Shown here piece after piece: positions 13,295 through 27,441 of a stretch of DNA of 64,000 nt. Position numbers and translations under genes: made by a program. Each line of letters begins with the position of its first letter. Position 1 is the stretch's first letter. Under the pieces are notes generated by a model. It did no database searches, was not told the DNA's origin, and saw only the letters and a program-made list of their open reading frames with translations. Source of the DNA: Palaemon carinicauda (lineage: Eukaryota > Arthropoda > Malacostraca > Decapoda > Palaemonidae); contig NC_090725.1 in assembly GCF_036898095.1 (NCBI RefSeq), positions 317,024,427 to 317,088,426 of the forward strand, given 5' to 3'.

Positions 13295-16200
13295 TATCTG
13301 TTCTGTTGCTGAAAAGAGAACATTTGGAGAAACATTATTTTTCCTGGTTTTATATGGATAGATTAAAGTATAGAGTATCTTGTTCTGTTACTGAAAAGAG
13401 AACATTTGGAGAAACATTATTTTTTCCTGGTATTATATGGATAGATAAAAGTATAGAGTATCTTGTTCTGTTAGTGAAAAGAGAACATTTGGAGAAACCT
13501 TATTTTTTCCTGGTTTTATATGGATAGATTAAAGTATAGAGTATCTTGTTCTGTTACTGAAAAGAGAACATTTGGAGAAACATTTTTTTACTGGTTTTAT
13601 ATGGATAGATTAAAGTATAGAGTATCTTGTTCTGTTAGTGAAAAGAGAACATTTGGAGAAACATATTATTTTCCTGGTTTTATATGGATAGATTAAAGTA
13701 TAGAGTATCTTGTTCTGTTAGTGAAAAGAGAACATTTGGAGAAACATTATTTTTTCCTGGTTTTATATGGATAGATAAAGTATAGAGTATCTAGTTCTGT
13801 TACTGAAAAGAGAACATTTGGAGAAACATTATTTTTTCCTGGTTTTATATGGATAGATTAAAAGTATAGAGTATCTGGTTCTGTTAGTGAAAAGAGAACA
13901 TTTGGAGAAACATTATTTTTTCCTGATTTTATATGGATAGATAAAGTATAGAGTATCTTGTTCTGTTACTGAAAAGAGAACATTTGGGAGAAACATTATC
14001 TTTCGTGGTTTTATATGGATAGATTAAAGTATAGAGTATCTTGTTCTGTTACTGAAAAGAGAACATTTGGAGAAACATTATTTTTTCGTGGTTTTATATG
14101 GATAGGTAAAAGTATAGAGTATCTTGTTCTGTTAGTGAAAAGAGAACATTTGGAGAAACATTATTTTTTCCTGGTTTTATATGGATAGATAAAAGTATAG
14201 AGTATCTAGTTTCTGTTAGAGAAAAGAGAACATTTGGAGAAACATTATTTTTTCCTGGTTTATATGGATAGATTAAAGTATAGAGTATCTTGTTCTGTTA
14301 GTGAAAAGAGAACATTTGGAGAAACATTATTTTTCCTGGTTTATAATAGATTAAAGTATAGAGTATCTTGTTCTGTTGCTGAAAAGAGAACATTTGGAGA
14401 AACATAATTTTTCCTGGTTTTATATGGATAGATAAAAGTATAGAGTATCTTGTTCTGTTACTGAAAAGAGAACATTTGGAGAAACATTATTTTTTCCTGG
14501 TTATTATATGGATAGAAAAAAGTATGGAGTATCTTGTTCTGTTAGTGAAAAGAGAACATTTGGAGAAACATTATTTTTTCCTGGTTTTATATGGATAGAT
14601 AAAAGTATAGAGTATCTTGTTCTGTTACTGAAAAGAGAACATTTGGAGAAACGTTATTTTTTTCCTGGTTTTATATGGATAGATTAAAAGTATAGAGTAT
14701 CTTGTTCTGTTAGTGAAAAGAGAACATTTGGAGAAACATAATTTTTCCTGGTTTTATATGGATAGATAAAAGTATAGAGTATCTTGTTCTGTTAGTAAAA
14801 AGAGAACATTTGGAGAAACATTATTTTTCCTGGTTTTATATGGATAGATTAAAGTATAGAGTATCTTGTTCTGTAACTGAAAAGAGAACATTTGAGAAAC
14901 ATTATTTTTTCCTGGTTTTATATGGATAGATAAAAGTATAGAGTATCTAGTTCTGTTACTGAAAAGAGAACATTTGGAGAAACATTATTTTTTCCTGGTT
15001 TTATATGGATAGATTAAAGTATAGAGTATCTTGTTCTGTTGCTGAAAAGAGAACATTTGGAGAAACATTATTTTTTTCCTGGTTTTATATGTATAGATAA
15101 AAGTATAGAGTATCTTATTCTGTTACTGAAAAGAGAACATTTGGAGAAACATTATTTTTTCCTGGTTTTATATGGATAGATTAAAGTATAGAGTATCTAG
15201 TTCTGTTACTGAAAAGAGAACATTTGGAGAAACATTATTTTTTCGTGGTTTTATATGGATAGATTAAAGTATAGAGTATCTTGTTCCGTTAGTGAAAAGA
15301 GAACATTTGGAGAAACATTATTTTTTCCTGGTTTTATATGGATAGATAAAAGTATAGAGTATCTTGTTTTGTTAGTGAAAAGAGAACATTTGGAGAAACA
15401 TTATTTTTTTCCTGGTTTTATATGGATAGATAAAAGTATAGAGTATCTTGTTCTGTTACTGAAAAGAGAACATTTGGAGAAACATTATTTTTTCCTGGTT
15501 ATATATGGATAGATTAAAGTATAGAGTCTATAGTTCTGTTAGTGAAAAGAGAACATTTGGAGAAACATTATTTTTTCCTGGTTTTATATGGATAGGATTA
15601 AGTATAGAGTATCTTTTTTCTGTTAGTGAAAAGAGAACATTTGGAGAAACATTATTTTTTCCTGGTTTTATATGGATAGGTTAAAGTATAGAGTATCTAG
15701 TTTTGTTACTGAAAAGAGAACATTTGGAGAAACATTATTCTTTCCTGGTTTATATGGATAGATTAAAGTATAGAGTATCTTGTTCTGTTACTGAAAAGAG
15801 AACATTTGAAGAAACATTAATTTTTCCTGGTGTTATATGGATAGATTAAAGTATAGAGTATCTTGTTCTGTTGCTGAAAAGAGAAGATTTGGAGAAAATT
15901 GATTTTATCCTGGTTTATATGGATAGATAAAAGTATAGAGTATCTTGTTCTGTTACTGAAAAAGAACATTTGGAGAAACATTATTTTTTCCTGGTATTAT
16001 ATGGATAGAAAAAAGTATAGAGTATCTTGTTCTGTTAGTGAAAAGAGAACATTTGGAGAAACATTTTTTTTCCTGGTTTTATATGGATAGATTAAAGAAT
16101 AGAGTATCTTGTTCTGTTACTGAAAAGAGAACATTTGGAGAAACATTATTTTTTCTGGTTTTATATGGATAGATTAAAAGTATAGAGTATCTTGTTCTGT

Positions 16201-16435
16201 TGCTGAAAAGAGAATTTGGAGAAACATTATTTTTTCCTGGTTTTATATGGATAGATTAAAGTATAGAGTATCTTGTTCTGTTCTGAAAAGAGAACATTTG
16301 GAGAAACATTATTTTTTCCTGGTTTTATATGGATAGATTAAAGTATAGAGTATCTTTTCTGTTACTGAAAAGAGAACATTTGGAGAAATATTATTTTTTC
16401 CTGGTTTTATATGGATAGTAAAGTATAGAGTCTAT
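13295..16435 (+). repeat. Indel-rich, near-consensus satellite segment
   Basis: This is the same monomer and orientation, but many units are 81-84 bp because of small indels: gataaagtatag (13775), tttgggagaa (about 13985), tctagtttctg (about 14208), ggtttatatgg (about 14260), ttctgttctgaaa (about 16278) and gatagtaaag (about 16416). HOR order is still traceable in places, such as the gttatatatgg/gtctatag monomer at 15498 and gtattatatgg/gatagaaaaaag near 16000. Diagnostic variants are thinner than in the clean blocks. No gene is seen. Confidence 0.8.
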
Positions 16436-17480
16436 AGTTCTGTTAGTGAAAAGAGAACATTTGGAGAAACATTATTTTTTCCTGGTTTTATATGGATAGA
16501 TTAACGTATAGAGTATTTTATTCTGTTAGTGAAAAGAGAACATTTGAAGAAACATTACTTTTTCCTGGTTTTATATGGATAGATAAAAGTATAGAGTATC
16601 TTGATCTGTTAGTGAAAAGAGAACATTTGGAGAAACATTATTTTTTTATGGTTTTACATGGATAGATTAAAGTATAGAGTATCTTGTTCTGTTATTGAAA
16701 AGAGAACATTTGATGAAATATTATTTTTTCCTGGTTTTATATGGATAGATAAAAGTATAGAGTATCTAGTTCTGTTACTGAAAAGAGAACATTTGGAGAA
16801 ACATTATTTTTTCCTGGTTTTATATGGATAGATAAAAGTATAGAGTATCTGGTTCTGTTGCTGAAAAGAGAACATTTGGAGAAACATTATTTTTTCCTGA
16901 TTTTATATGGATAGATAAAAGTATAGCAAATCTTGTTCTGTTACTGAAAAGAGAACATTTGGAGAAACATTATTTGTTCGTGCTTTTATATGGATAGATT
17001 AAAGTATAGAGTATCTAGTTCTGTCAGTGAAAAGAGAACATTCGGAGAAACATTATTTTTTCGTGGTTTTATATGGATAGATTAAAGTATAGAGTTTCTT
17101 GTTCTATTGGTGAAAAGAGAACATTTGGAGAAACATTATTTTTTCGTAGTTTTATATGGATAGATTAAAGTATAGAGTATCTTGTTCTGTTACTGAAAAG
17201 AGAACATTTGGAGAAACATTATTTTTTCGTGGTTTTATAGGGATAGATAAAATTATAGAGCATCTGGTTCTGTTACTGAAAAGAGAACATTTGGAGGAAC
17301 ATTATTTTTTCGTGGTTTTATATGGATAGATAAAAGTATAGAGTATCTTGTTCTGTTACTGAAAAGAGAACATTTGGAGAAACATTATTTTTTCCTGGTT
17401 ATATATGGATAGATTAAAGTATAGAGTCTATAGTTCTGTTAGTGAAAAGAGAACATTTTGAGAAACATTATTTTTTCCTG

Positions 17481-17500
17481 GTGTTATAACAATAGATTAA
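17481..17500 (+). other. HOR junction (three monomers skipped)
   Basis: A gtctatag-type monomer ending in cattttgagaaac is followed directly by gtgttataac, skipping the attaacg, atagg and tttgaag types. The same junction is at 24498 in the duplicated block, so it predates the 7-kb-spaced duplication. Confidence 0.65.
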
Positions 17501-17610
17501 AGTATAGAGTATCTCGTTCTGTTGCTGAAAAGAGAAGAATAAGAGAAAAATGATTTTATCCTGGTTTTATATGGATAGATAAAAGTATAGAGTATCTTGT
17601 TCTGTTACTG

Positions 17611-17620
17611 AAAAAAAAAA
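17611..17620 (+). repeat. Poly-A monomer, 10 A
   Basis: The run of 10 A sits in the monomer before gtattatatgg; the duplicate at 24628-24637 has the same length. Confidence 0.75.
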
Positions 17621-18774
17621 CATTTGGAGAAACATTATTTTTTCCTGGTATTATATGGATAGAAAAAAGTATAGAGTATCTTGTTCTGTTAGTGAAAAGA
17701 GAACATTTGGAGAAACATTATTTTTTCCTGGTTTTATATGGATAGATTAAAGAATAGAGTATCTTGTTCTGTTACTGAAAAGAGAACATTTGGAGGAACG
17801 TTATTTTTTTACTGTTTTTATATGGATAGATTAAAGTATAGAGTATCTTGTTCTGTTAGTGAAAAGAGAACATTTGGAGAAACATAATATTTTCCTGGTT
17901 TTATATGGATAGATAAAAATAGAGAGTATCTTGTTCTGTTAGTGAAAAGAGAACATTTGGAGAAACATTATTTTTTCCTGGTTTTACATGGATAGATTAA
18001 AGTATAGAGTATCTTGTTCTGTTACTGAAAAGAGAACATTTGATGAAATATTATTTTTTCCTGGTTTTATATGGATAGATAAAAGTATCGAGTATCTAGT
18101 TCTGTTACTGAAAAGAGAACATTTGGAGAAACATTATTTTTTCCTGGTTTTATATGGATAGATAAAAGTATAGAGTATCTGGTTCTGTTGCTGAAAAAAG
18201 AACATTTGGAGAAACATTATTTTTTCCTGATTTTATATGGATAGATAAAAGTATAGCAAATCTTGTTCTATTACTGAAAAGAAAACATTTGGAGAAACAT
18301 TATTTGTTCGTGGTTTTATATGGATAGATTAAAGTATAGAGTATCTAGTTCTGTCAGTGAAAAGAGAACATTTGGAGAAACATTATTTTTACGTGGTTTT
18401 ATATGGATAGATTAACGTATAGCGTATTTTATTCTGTTAGTGAAAAGAGAACATTTGAAGAAACATTATTTTTTCCTGGTTTTATATAGATAGGTTAAAG
18501 TATAGAGTATATAGTTTTGTTAGAGAAAAGAAAACATTTGGAGAAACATTATTCTTTGCTGGTTTTATATGGATAGATTAAAGTATAGAGTATCTTGTTC
18601 TGTTACTGAAAAGAGAACATTTGAAGAAACATTAATTTTTCCTGGTGTTATAACAATAGATTAAAGTATAGAGTATCTCGTTCTGTTGCTGAAAAGAGAA
18701 GATCTGGAGAAAAATGATTTTATCCTGGTTTTATATGGATAGATAAAAGTATAGGGTATCTTGTTCTGTTACTG

Positions 18775-18783
18775 AAAAAAAAA
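18775..18783 (+). repeat. Poly-A monomer, 9 A
   Basis: The run of 9 A is matched by 25792-25800 in the duplicated block. Confidence 0.75.
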
Positions 18784-20362
18784 CATTTGGAGAAACATTA
18801 CTTTTTTCCTGGTATTATATGGATAGAAAAAAGTATAGAGTATCTTGTTCTGTTAGTGAAAAGAGAACATTTGGAGAAACATTATTTTTTCCTGGTTTTA
18901 TATAGATAAATTAAAGAATAGAGTATCTTGTTCTGTTACTGAAAAGAGAACATTTGGAGAAACGTTATTTTTTTACTGTTTTTATATGGATAGATTAAAG
19001 TATAGAGTATCTTGTTCTGTTAGTGAAAAGAGAACATTTGGAGAAACAAAATATTTTCCTGGTTTTATATGGATAGATAAAAGTATAGAGTATCTTGTTC
19101 TGTTAGTGAAAAGAGAACATTTGGAGAAACATTATTTTTTCCTGGTTTTACATGGATAGATTAAAGTATAGAGTATCTTGTTCTGTTACTGAAAAGAGAA
19201 GATTTGATGAAATATTATTTTTTCCTGGTTTTATATGGATAGATAAAAGTATAGAGTATCTAGTTCTGTTACTGAAAAGAGAACATTTGGAGAAACATTA
19301 TTTTTTCCTGGTTTTATATGGATAGATAAAAGTATAGAGTATCTGGTTCTGTTGCTGAAAAGAGAACATTTGGAGAAACATTATTTTTTCCTGATTTCAT
19401 ATGGATAGATAAAAGTATAGCAAATCTTATTCTCTTACTGAAAAGAGAACATTTGGAGAAACATTATTTGTTCGTGGTTTTATATGGATAGATTAAAGTA
19501 TAGAGTATCTAGTTCTGTCAGTGAAAAGAGAACATTTGGAGAAACATTATTTTTTCGTGGTTTTATATGGATAGATTAAAGTATAGAGTATCTTGTTCTG
19601 TTAGTGAAAAGAGAACATTTGGAGAAAAATTATTTTTTCGTAGTTTTATATGGATAGATTAAAGTATAGAGTATCTTGTTCTGTTACTGAAAAGAGAACA
19701 TTTGGAGAAACATTATTTTTTCGTGGTTTTGTATGGATAGATAAAATTATAGAGCATCTGGTTCTGTTACTGAAAAGAGAACATTTGGAGGAACATTATT
19801 TTTTCGTGGTTTTATATGGAATGATAAAAGTATAGAGTATCTTGTTCTGTTAGTGAAAAGAGAACATTTGGAGAAACATTATTTTTTTCCTGGTTTTATA
19901 TGGATAGATAAAAGCAAAGAGTATCTTGTTTTGTTACTGAAAAGAGAACATTTGGAGAAACATTATTTTTTCCTGGTTATATATGGATAGATTAAAGTAT
20001 AGAGTCTATAGTTCTGTTAGTGAAAAGAGAACATTTGGAGAAACATTATTTTTTCCTGGTTTTATATGGATAGATTAATGTATAGAGTATTTTGTTCTGT
20101 TAGTGAAAAGAGAACATTTGGAGAAACATTATTTTATCCTGGTTTTATATGGATAGGTTAAAGTATAGAGTATCTAGTTTTGTTAGTGAAAAGAGAACAT
20201 TTGGAGAAACATTATTCTTTCTGGTTTTATATGGATAGATTAAAGTATAGAGTATCTTGTTCTGTTACTGAAAAGAGAACATTTGAAGAAACATTAATTT
20301 TTCCTGGTGTTATAACAATAGATTAAAGTATAGAGTATCTCGTTCTGTTGCTGAAAAGAGAA

Positions 20363-23300
20363 GATTTGGAGAAAAATATTTTTCCTGGTTTTATATGGAT
20401 AGATAAAAGTATAGAGTATCTTGTTCTGTTACTGAAAAAGAACATTTGGAGAAACATTATTTTTTCCTGGTATTATATGGATAGAAAAAAGTATAGAGTA
20501 TCTTGTTCTGTTAGTGAAAAGAGAACATTTGGAGAAACATTATTTTTTCCTGGTTTTATATGGATAGATTAAAGAATAGAGTATCTTGTTCTGTTACTGA
20601 AAAGAGAACATTTGGAGAAACATTATTTTATCCTGGTTTTATATGGATAGATTAAAGTATAGAGTATCTTGTTCTGTTCTGAAAAGAGAACATTTGGAGA
20701 AATATTATTTTTTCCTGGTTTTATATGGATAGATTAAAGTATAGAGTATCTTGTTCTGTTAGTGAAAAGAGAACATTTGGAGAAACATTATTTTTTCCTG
20801 GTTTTATATGGATAGTAAAGTATAGAGTCTATAGTTCTGTTACTGAAAAGAGAACATTTGGAGAAACATTATTTTTTCCTGGTTTTATATGGTATAGATT
20901 AAGTATAGAGTATTTTATTCTGTTAGTGAAAAGAGAACATTTGGAGAAACATTATTTTTTCCTGGTTTTATATGGATAGTAAAGTATAGAGTATCTAGTT
21001 CTGTTAGAAAAGAGAACATTTGGAGAAACATTATTCTTTCTGGTTTTATATGGATAGATTAAAGTATAGAGTATCTTGTTCTGTTACTGAAAAGAGAACA
21101 TTTGAAGAAACATTATTTTTTCCTGGTTTTATATAGATTAAAGTATAGAGTATCTGTTCTGTTGTGAAAAGAGAACATTTGGAGAAACATTATTTTTCCT
21201 GGTTTTATATGGATAGATAAAGTATAGAGTATCTTGTTCTGTTACTGAAAAAGAGAACATTTGGAGAAACATTATTTTTCCTGGTTTATATGGATAGATT
21301 AAAGTATAGAGTATCTTGTTCTGTTAGTGAAAAGAGAACATTTGGAGAAACATTTTTTTCCTGGTTTTATATGGATAGATTAAAGTATAGAGTATCTTGT
21401 TCTGTTAGCTGAAAAGAGAACATTTGGAGAAACATAATATTTTCCTGGTTTTATATGGATAGATAAAAGTATAGAGTATCTTGTTCTGTTAGTGAAAAAG
21501 AACATTTGGAGAAACATTATTTTTTATGGTTTTATATGGATAGTTAAAGTATAGAGTATCTTGTTCTGTTAGTGAAAAGAGAACATTTGGAGAAATATTT
21601 TTTTTCCTGGTTTTATATGGATAGATAAAAGTATAGAGTATCTTGTTCTGTTACTGAAAAGAGAACATTTGGAGAAACATTATTTTTTCCTGGTTTTATA
21701 TGGATAGATTAAAGTATAGAGTATCTTGTTCTGTTGCTGAAAAGAGAACATTTGGAGAAACATTATTTTTTCCTGGTTTTATATGGATAGATAAAAGTAT
21801 AGAGTATCTTGTTCTGTTACTGAAAAGAGAACATTTGGAGAAACATTATTTTTTCCTGTTTTATATGGATAGATTAAAGTATAGAGTATCTTGTTCTGTA
21901 CTGAAAAGAGAACATTTGGAGAAACATTATTTTTTCGTGGTTTTATATGGATAGATTAAAGTATAGAGTATCTAGTTCTGTTGGTGAAAAGAGAACATTT
22001 GGAGAAACATTATTTTTTCGTGGTTTTATATGGATAGATTAAAGTATAGAGTATCTTGTTCTGTTAGTGAAAAGAGAACATTTGGAGAAACATTATTTTT
22101 TCCTGGTTTTATATGGATAGATAAAAGTATAGAGTATCTTGTTCTGTTACTGAAAAGAGAACATTTGGAGAAACATTATTTTTTCGTGGTTTTATATGGA
22201 TAGATAAAAGTATAGCAATCTAGTTCTGTTACTGAAAAGAGAACATTTGGAGAAACATTATTTTTTCGTGGTTTTATATGGATAGATTAAAGTATAGAGT
22301 ATCTTGTTCTGTTAGTGAAAAGAGAACATTTGGAGAAACATTATTTTTTCCTGGTTTTATATGGATAGATTAAAGTATAGAGTATCTTGTTGTTAGTGAA
22401 AAGAGAACATTTGGAGAAACATTATTTTTTCCTGGTTTTATATGGATAGATTAAAGTATAGAGTATCTTGTTCTGTTAGTGAAAAGAGAACATTTGGAGA
22501 AACATTATTTTTTCCTGGTTTTATATGGATAGATTAAAGTATAGAGTATAGTTCTGTTAGTGAAAAGAGAACATTTGGAGAAACATTATTTTTTCCTGGT
22601 TTTATATGGATAGATTAAAGTATAGAGTATTTTTTTCTGTTAGTGAAAAGAGAACATTTGGAGAAACATTATTTTTCCTGGTTTTATATGGATAGATTAA
22701 AGTATAGAGTATCTGTTCTGTTACTGAAAAGAGAACATTTGAGAAACATTAATTTTTCCTGGTTTTATATGGATAGATTAAAGTATAGAGTATCTTCGTT
22801 CTGTTACTGAAAAGAGAACATTTGGAGAAACATTATTTTTCCTGGTTTTATATGGATAGATAAAGTATAGAGTATCTTGTTCTGTTACTGAAAAGAGAAC
22901 ATTTGGAGAAACATTATTTTTTCCTGGTTTTATATGGATAGAAAAAGTATAGAGTATCTTGTTCTGTTAGTGAAAAGAGAACATTTGGAGAAACATTATT
23001 TTTTCCTGGTTTTATATGGATAGATTAAAGTATAGAGTATCTTGTTCTGTTACTGAAAAGAGAACATTTGGAGAAACATTTTTTTTCCTGGTTTTATATG
23101 GATAGATAAAAGTATAGAGTATCTTGTTCTGTTACTGAAAAGAGAACATTTGGAGAAACATTATTTTTTCCTGGTTTTATATGGATAGATTAAAGTATAG
23201 AGTATCTTGTTCTGTTGCTGAAAAGAGAACATTTGGAGAAACATTATTTTTTCCTGGTTTTATATGGATAGATTAAAGTATAGAGTATCTTGTTCTGTTC

Positions 23301-23453
23301 TGAAAAGAGAACATTTGGAGAAACATTATTTTTTCCTGGTTTTATATGGATAGATTAAAGTATAGAGTATCTTGTTCTGTTAGTGAAAAGAGAACATTTG
23401 GAGAAACATTATTTTTTCCTGGTTTATATGGATAGTAAAGTATAGAGTATCTT
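20363..23453 (+). repeat. Indel-rich, near-consensus segment between duplicated blocks
   Basis: The monomers are close to consensus with frequent one- or two-base losses: ctgaaaaagaac (about 20434), ttctgttctgaaa (about 20675), gatagtaaag (about 20815), gttagaaaagag (about 21003), ggtttatatgg (about 21284) and ttgttgttag (about 22389). One monomer has tagcaatc (22214-22221), apparently a degraded gcaaatc. Most HOR-specific variants are missing. Only satellite is present. Confidence 0.8.
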
Positions 23454-26400
23454 AGTTCTGTTAGTGAAAAGAGAACATTTGGAGAAACATTATTTTTTCC
23501 TGGTTTTATATGGATAGATTAACGTATAGAGTATTTTATTCTGTTAGTGAAAAGAGAACATTTGAAGAAACATTACTTTTTCCTGGTTTTATATGGATAG
23601 ATAAAAGTATAGAGTATCTTGATCTGTTAGTGAAAAGAGAACATTTGGAGAAACATTATTTTTTTATGGTTTTACATGGATAGATTAAAGTATAGAGTAT
23701 CTTGTTCTGTTATTGAAAAGAGAACATTTGATGAAATATTATTTTTTCCTGGTTTTATATGGATAGATAAAAGTATAGAGTATCTAGTTCTGTTACTGAA
23801 AAGAGAACATTTGGAGAAACATTTTTTTTCCTGGTTTTATATGGATAGATAAAAGTATAGAGTATCTGGTTCTGTTGCTGAAAAGAGAACATTTGGAGAA
23901 ACATTATTTTTTCCTGATTTTATATGGATAGATAAAAGTATAGCAAATCTTGTTCTGTTACTGAAAAGAGAACATTTGGAGAAACATTATTTGTTCGTGC
24001 TTTTATATGGATAGATTAAAGTATAGAGTATCTAGTTCTGTCAGTGAAAAGAGAACATTCGGAGAAACATTATTTTTTCGTGGTTTTATATGGATAGATT
24101 AAAGTATAGAGTTTCTTGTTCTATTGGTGAAAAGAGAACATTTGGAGAAACATTATTTTTTCGTAGTTTTATATGGATAGATTAAAGTATAGAGTATCTT
24201 GTTCTGTTACTGAAAAGAGAACATTTGGAGAAACATTATTTTTTCGTGGTTTTATAGGGATAGATAAAATTATAGAGCATCTGGTTCTGTTACTGAAAAG
24301 AGAACATTTGGAGGAACATTATTTTTTCGTGGTTTTATATGGATAGATAAAAGTATAGAGTATCTTGTTCTGTTACTGAAAAGAGAACATTTGGAGAAAC
24401 ATTATTTTTTCCTGGTTATATATGGATAGATTAAAGTATAGAGTCTATAGTTCTGTTAGTGAAAAGAGAACATTTTGAGAAACATTATTTTTTCCTGGTG
24501 TTATAACAATAGATTAAAGTATAGAGTATCTCGTTCTGTTGCTGAAAAGAGAAGAATAAGAGAAAAATGATTTTATCCTGGTTTTATATGGATAGATAAA
24601 AGTATAGAGTATCTTGTTCTGTTACTGAAAAAAAAAACATTTGGAGAAACATTATTTTTTCCTGGTATTATATGGATAGAAAAAAGTATAGAGTATCTTG
24701 TTCTGTTAGTGAAAAGAGAACATTTGGAGAAACATTATTTTTTCCTGGTTTTATATGGATAGATTAAAGAATAGAGTATCTTGTTCTGTTACTGAAAAGA
24801 GAACATTTGGAGGAACGTTATTTTTTTACTGTTTTTATATGGATAGATTAAAGTATAGAGTATCTTGTTCTGTTAGTGAAAAGAGAACATTTGGAGAAAC
24901 ATAATATTTTCCTGGTTTTATATGGATAGATAAAAATAGAGAGTATCTTGTTCTGTTAGTGAAAAGAGAACATTTGGAGAAACATTATTTTTTCCTGGTT
25001 TTACATGGATAGATTAAAGTATAGAGTATCTTGTTCTGTTACTGAAAAGAGAACATTTGATGAAATATTATTTTTTCCTGGTTTTATATGGATAGATAAA
25101 AGTATCGAGTATCTAGTTCTGTTACTGAAAAGAGAACATTTGGAGAAACATTATTTTTTCCTGGTTTTATATGGATAGATAAAAGTATAGAGTATCTGGT
25201 TCTGTTGCTGAAAAAAGAACATTTGGAGAAACATTATTTTTTCCTGATTTTATATGGATAGATAAAAGTATAGCAAATCTTGTTCTATTACTGAAAAGAA
25301 AACATTTGGAGAAACATTATTTGTTCGTGGTTTTATATGGATAGATTAAAGTATAGAGTATCTAGTTCTGTCAGTGAAAAGAGAACATTTGGAGAAACAT
25401 TATTTTTACGTGGTTTTATATGGATAGATTAACGTATAGCGTATTTTATTCTGTTAGTGAAAAGAGAACATTTGAAGAAACATTATTTTTTCCTGGTTTT
25501 ATATAGATAGGTTAAAGTATAGAGTATATAGTTTTGTTAGAGAAAAGAAAACATTTGGAGAAACATTATTCTTTGCTGGTTTTATATGGATAGATTAAAG
25601 TATAGAGTATCTTGTTCTGTTACTGAAAAGAGAACATTTGAAGAAACATTAATTTTTCCTGGTGTTATAACAATAGATTAAAGTATAGAGTATCTCGTTC
25701 TGTTGCTGAAAAGAGAAGATCTGGAGAAAAATGATTTTATCCTGGTTTTATATGGATAGATAAAAGTATAGGGTATCTTGTTCTGTTACTGAAAAAAAAA
25801 CATTTGGAGAAACATTACTTTTTTCCTGGTATTATATGGATAGAAAAAAGTATAGAGTATCTTGTTCTGTTAGTGAAAAGAGAACATTTGGAGAAACATT
25901 ATTTTTTCCTGGTTTTATATAGATAAATTAAAGAATAGAGTATCTTGTTCTGTTACTGAAAAGAGAACATTTGGAGAAACGTTATTTTTTTACTGTTTTT
26001 ATATGGATAGATTAAAGTATAGAGTATCTTGTTCTGTTAGTGAAAAGAGAACATTTGGAGAAACAAAATATTTTCCTGGTTTTATATGGATAGATAAAAG
26101 TATAGAGTATCTTGTTCTGTTAGTGAAAAGAGAACATTTGGAGAAACATTATTTTTTCCTGGTTTTACATGGATAGATTAAAGTATAGAGTATCTTGTTC
26201 TGTTACTGAAAAGAGAAGATTTGATGAAATATTATTTTTTCCTGGTTTTATATGGATAGATAAAAGTATAGAGTATCTAGTTCTGTTACTGAAAAGAGAA
26301 CATTTGGAGAAACATTATTTTTTCCTGGTTTTATATGGATAGATAAAAGTATAGAGTATCTGGTTCTGTTGCTGAAAAGAGAACATTTGGAGAAACATTA

Positions 26401-27380
26401 TTTTTTCCTGATTTCATATGGATAGATAAAAGTATAGCAAATCTTATTCTCTTACTGAAAAGAGAACATTTGGAGAAACATTATTTGTTCGTGGTTTTAT
26501 ATGGATAGATTAAAGTATAGAGTATCTAGTTCTGTCAGTGAAAAGAGAACATTTGGAGAAACATTATTTTTTCGTGGTTTTATATGGATAGATTAAAGTA
26601 TAGAGTATCTTGTTCTGTTAGTGAAAAGAGAACATTTGGAGAAAAATTATTTTTTCGTAGTTTTATATGGATAGATTAAAGTATAGAGTATCTTGTTCTG
26701 TTACTGAAAAGAGAACATTTGGAGAAACATTATTTTTTCGTGGTTTTGTATGGATAGATAAAATTATAGAGCATCTGGTTCTGTTACTGAAAAGAGAACA
26801 TTTGGAGGAACATTATTTTTTCGTGGTTTTATATGGAATGATAAAAGTATAGAGTATCTTGTTCTGTTAGTGAAAAGAGAACATTTGGAGAAACATTATT
26901 TTTTTCCTGGTTTTATATGGATAGATAAAAGCAAAGAGTATCTTGTTTTGTTACTGAAAAGAGAACATTTGGAGAAACATTATTTTTTCCTGGTTATATA
27001 TGGATAGATTAAAGTATAGAGTCTATAGTTCTGTTAGTGAAAAGAGAACATTTGGAGAAACATTATTTTTTCCTGGTTTTATATGGATAGATTAATGTAT
27101 AGAGTATTTTGTTCTGTTAGTGAAAAGAGAACATTTGGAGAAACATTATTTTATCCTGGTTTTATATGGATAGGTTAAAGTATAGAGTATCTAGTTTTGT
27201 TAGTGAAAAGAGAACATTTGGAGAAACATTATTCTTTCCTGGTTTTATATGGATAGATTAAAGTATAGAGTATCTTGTTCTGTTACTGAAAAGAGAACAT
27301 TTGAAGAAACATTAATTTTTCCTGGTGTTATAACAATAGATTAAAGTATAGAGTATCTCGTTCTGTTGCTGAAAAGAGAA
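23454..27380 (+). repeat. Clean HOR block, copy B of the ~3.9-kb duplication
   Basis: This is a near-identical copy of 16436-20362. Matching landmarks are gcaaatc monomers at 23941, 25271 and 26435, A-runs at 24628-24637 (10 A) and 25792-25800 (9 A), the gaagaataagag monomer near 24550 and the junction at 24498. By eye I noted only small differences: a base lost in the T-run near 23821, and ctttcctgg near 27235 where copy A has ctttctgg. At 27380 it diverges, continuing gaacattt where copy A has gaagattt. Confidence 0.85.
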
Positions 27381-27441
27381 CATTTGGAGAAACATTATTT
27401 TTTCCTGGTTTTATATGGATAGATTAAAGTATAGAGTATCT

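Larger units (their letters stand above)
16436..20362 (+). repeat. Clean HOR block, copy A of a ~3.9-kb duplication
   Basis: Crisp diagnostic monomers return with regular spacing. The block contains three gcaaatc monomers (16924, 18254, 19418; steps of 16 and 14 monomers), two poly-A monomers (17611-17620 and 18775-18783) and an unusual gaagaataagag monomer near 17530. A junction at 17481 joins a gtctatag-type monomer directly to gtgttataac. The whole block recurs 7,017-7,018 bp downstream, and the private oddities recur with it. Confidence 0.85.
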
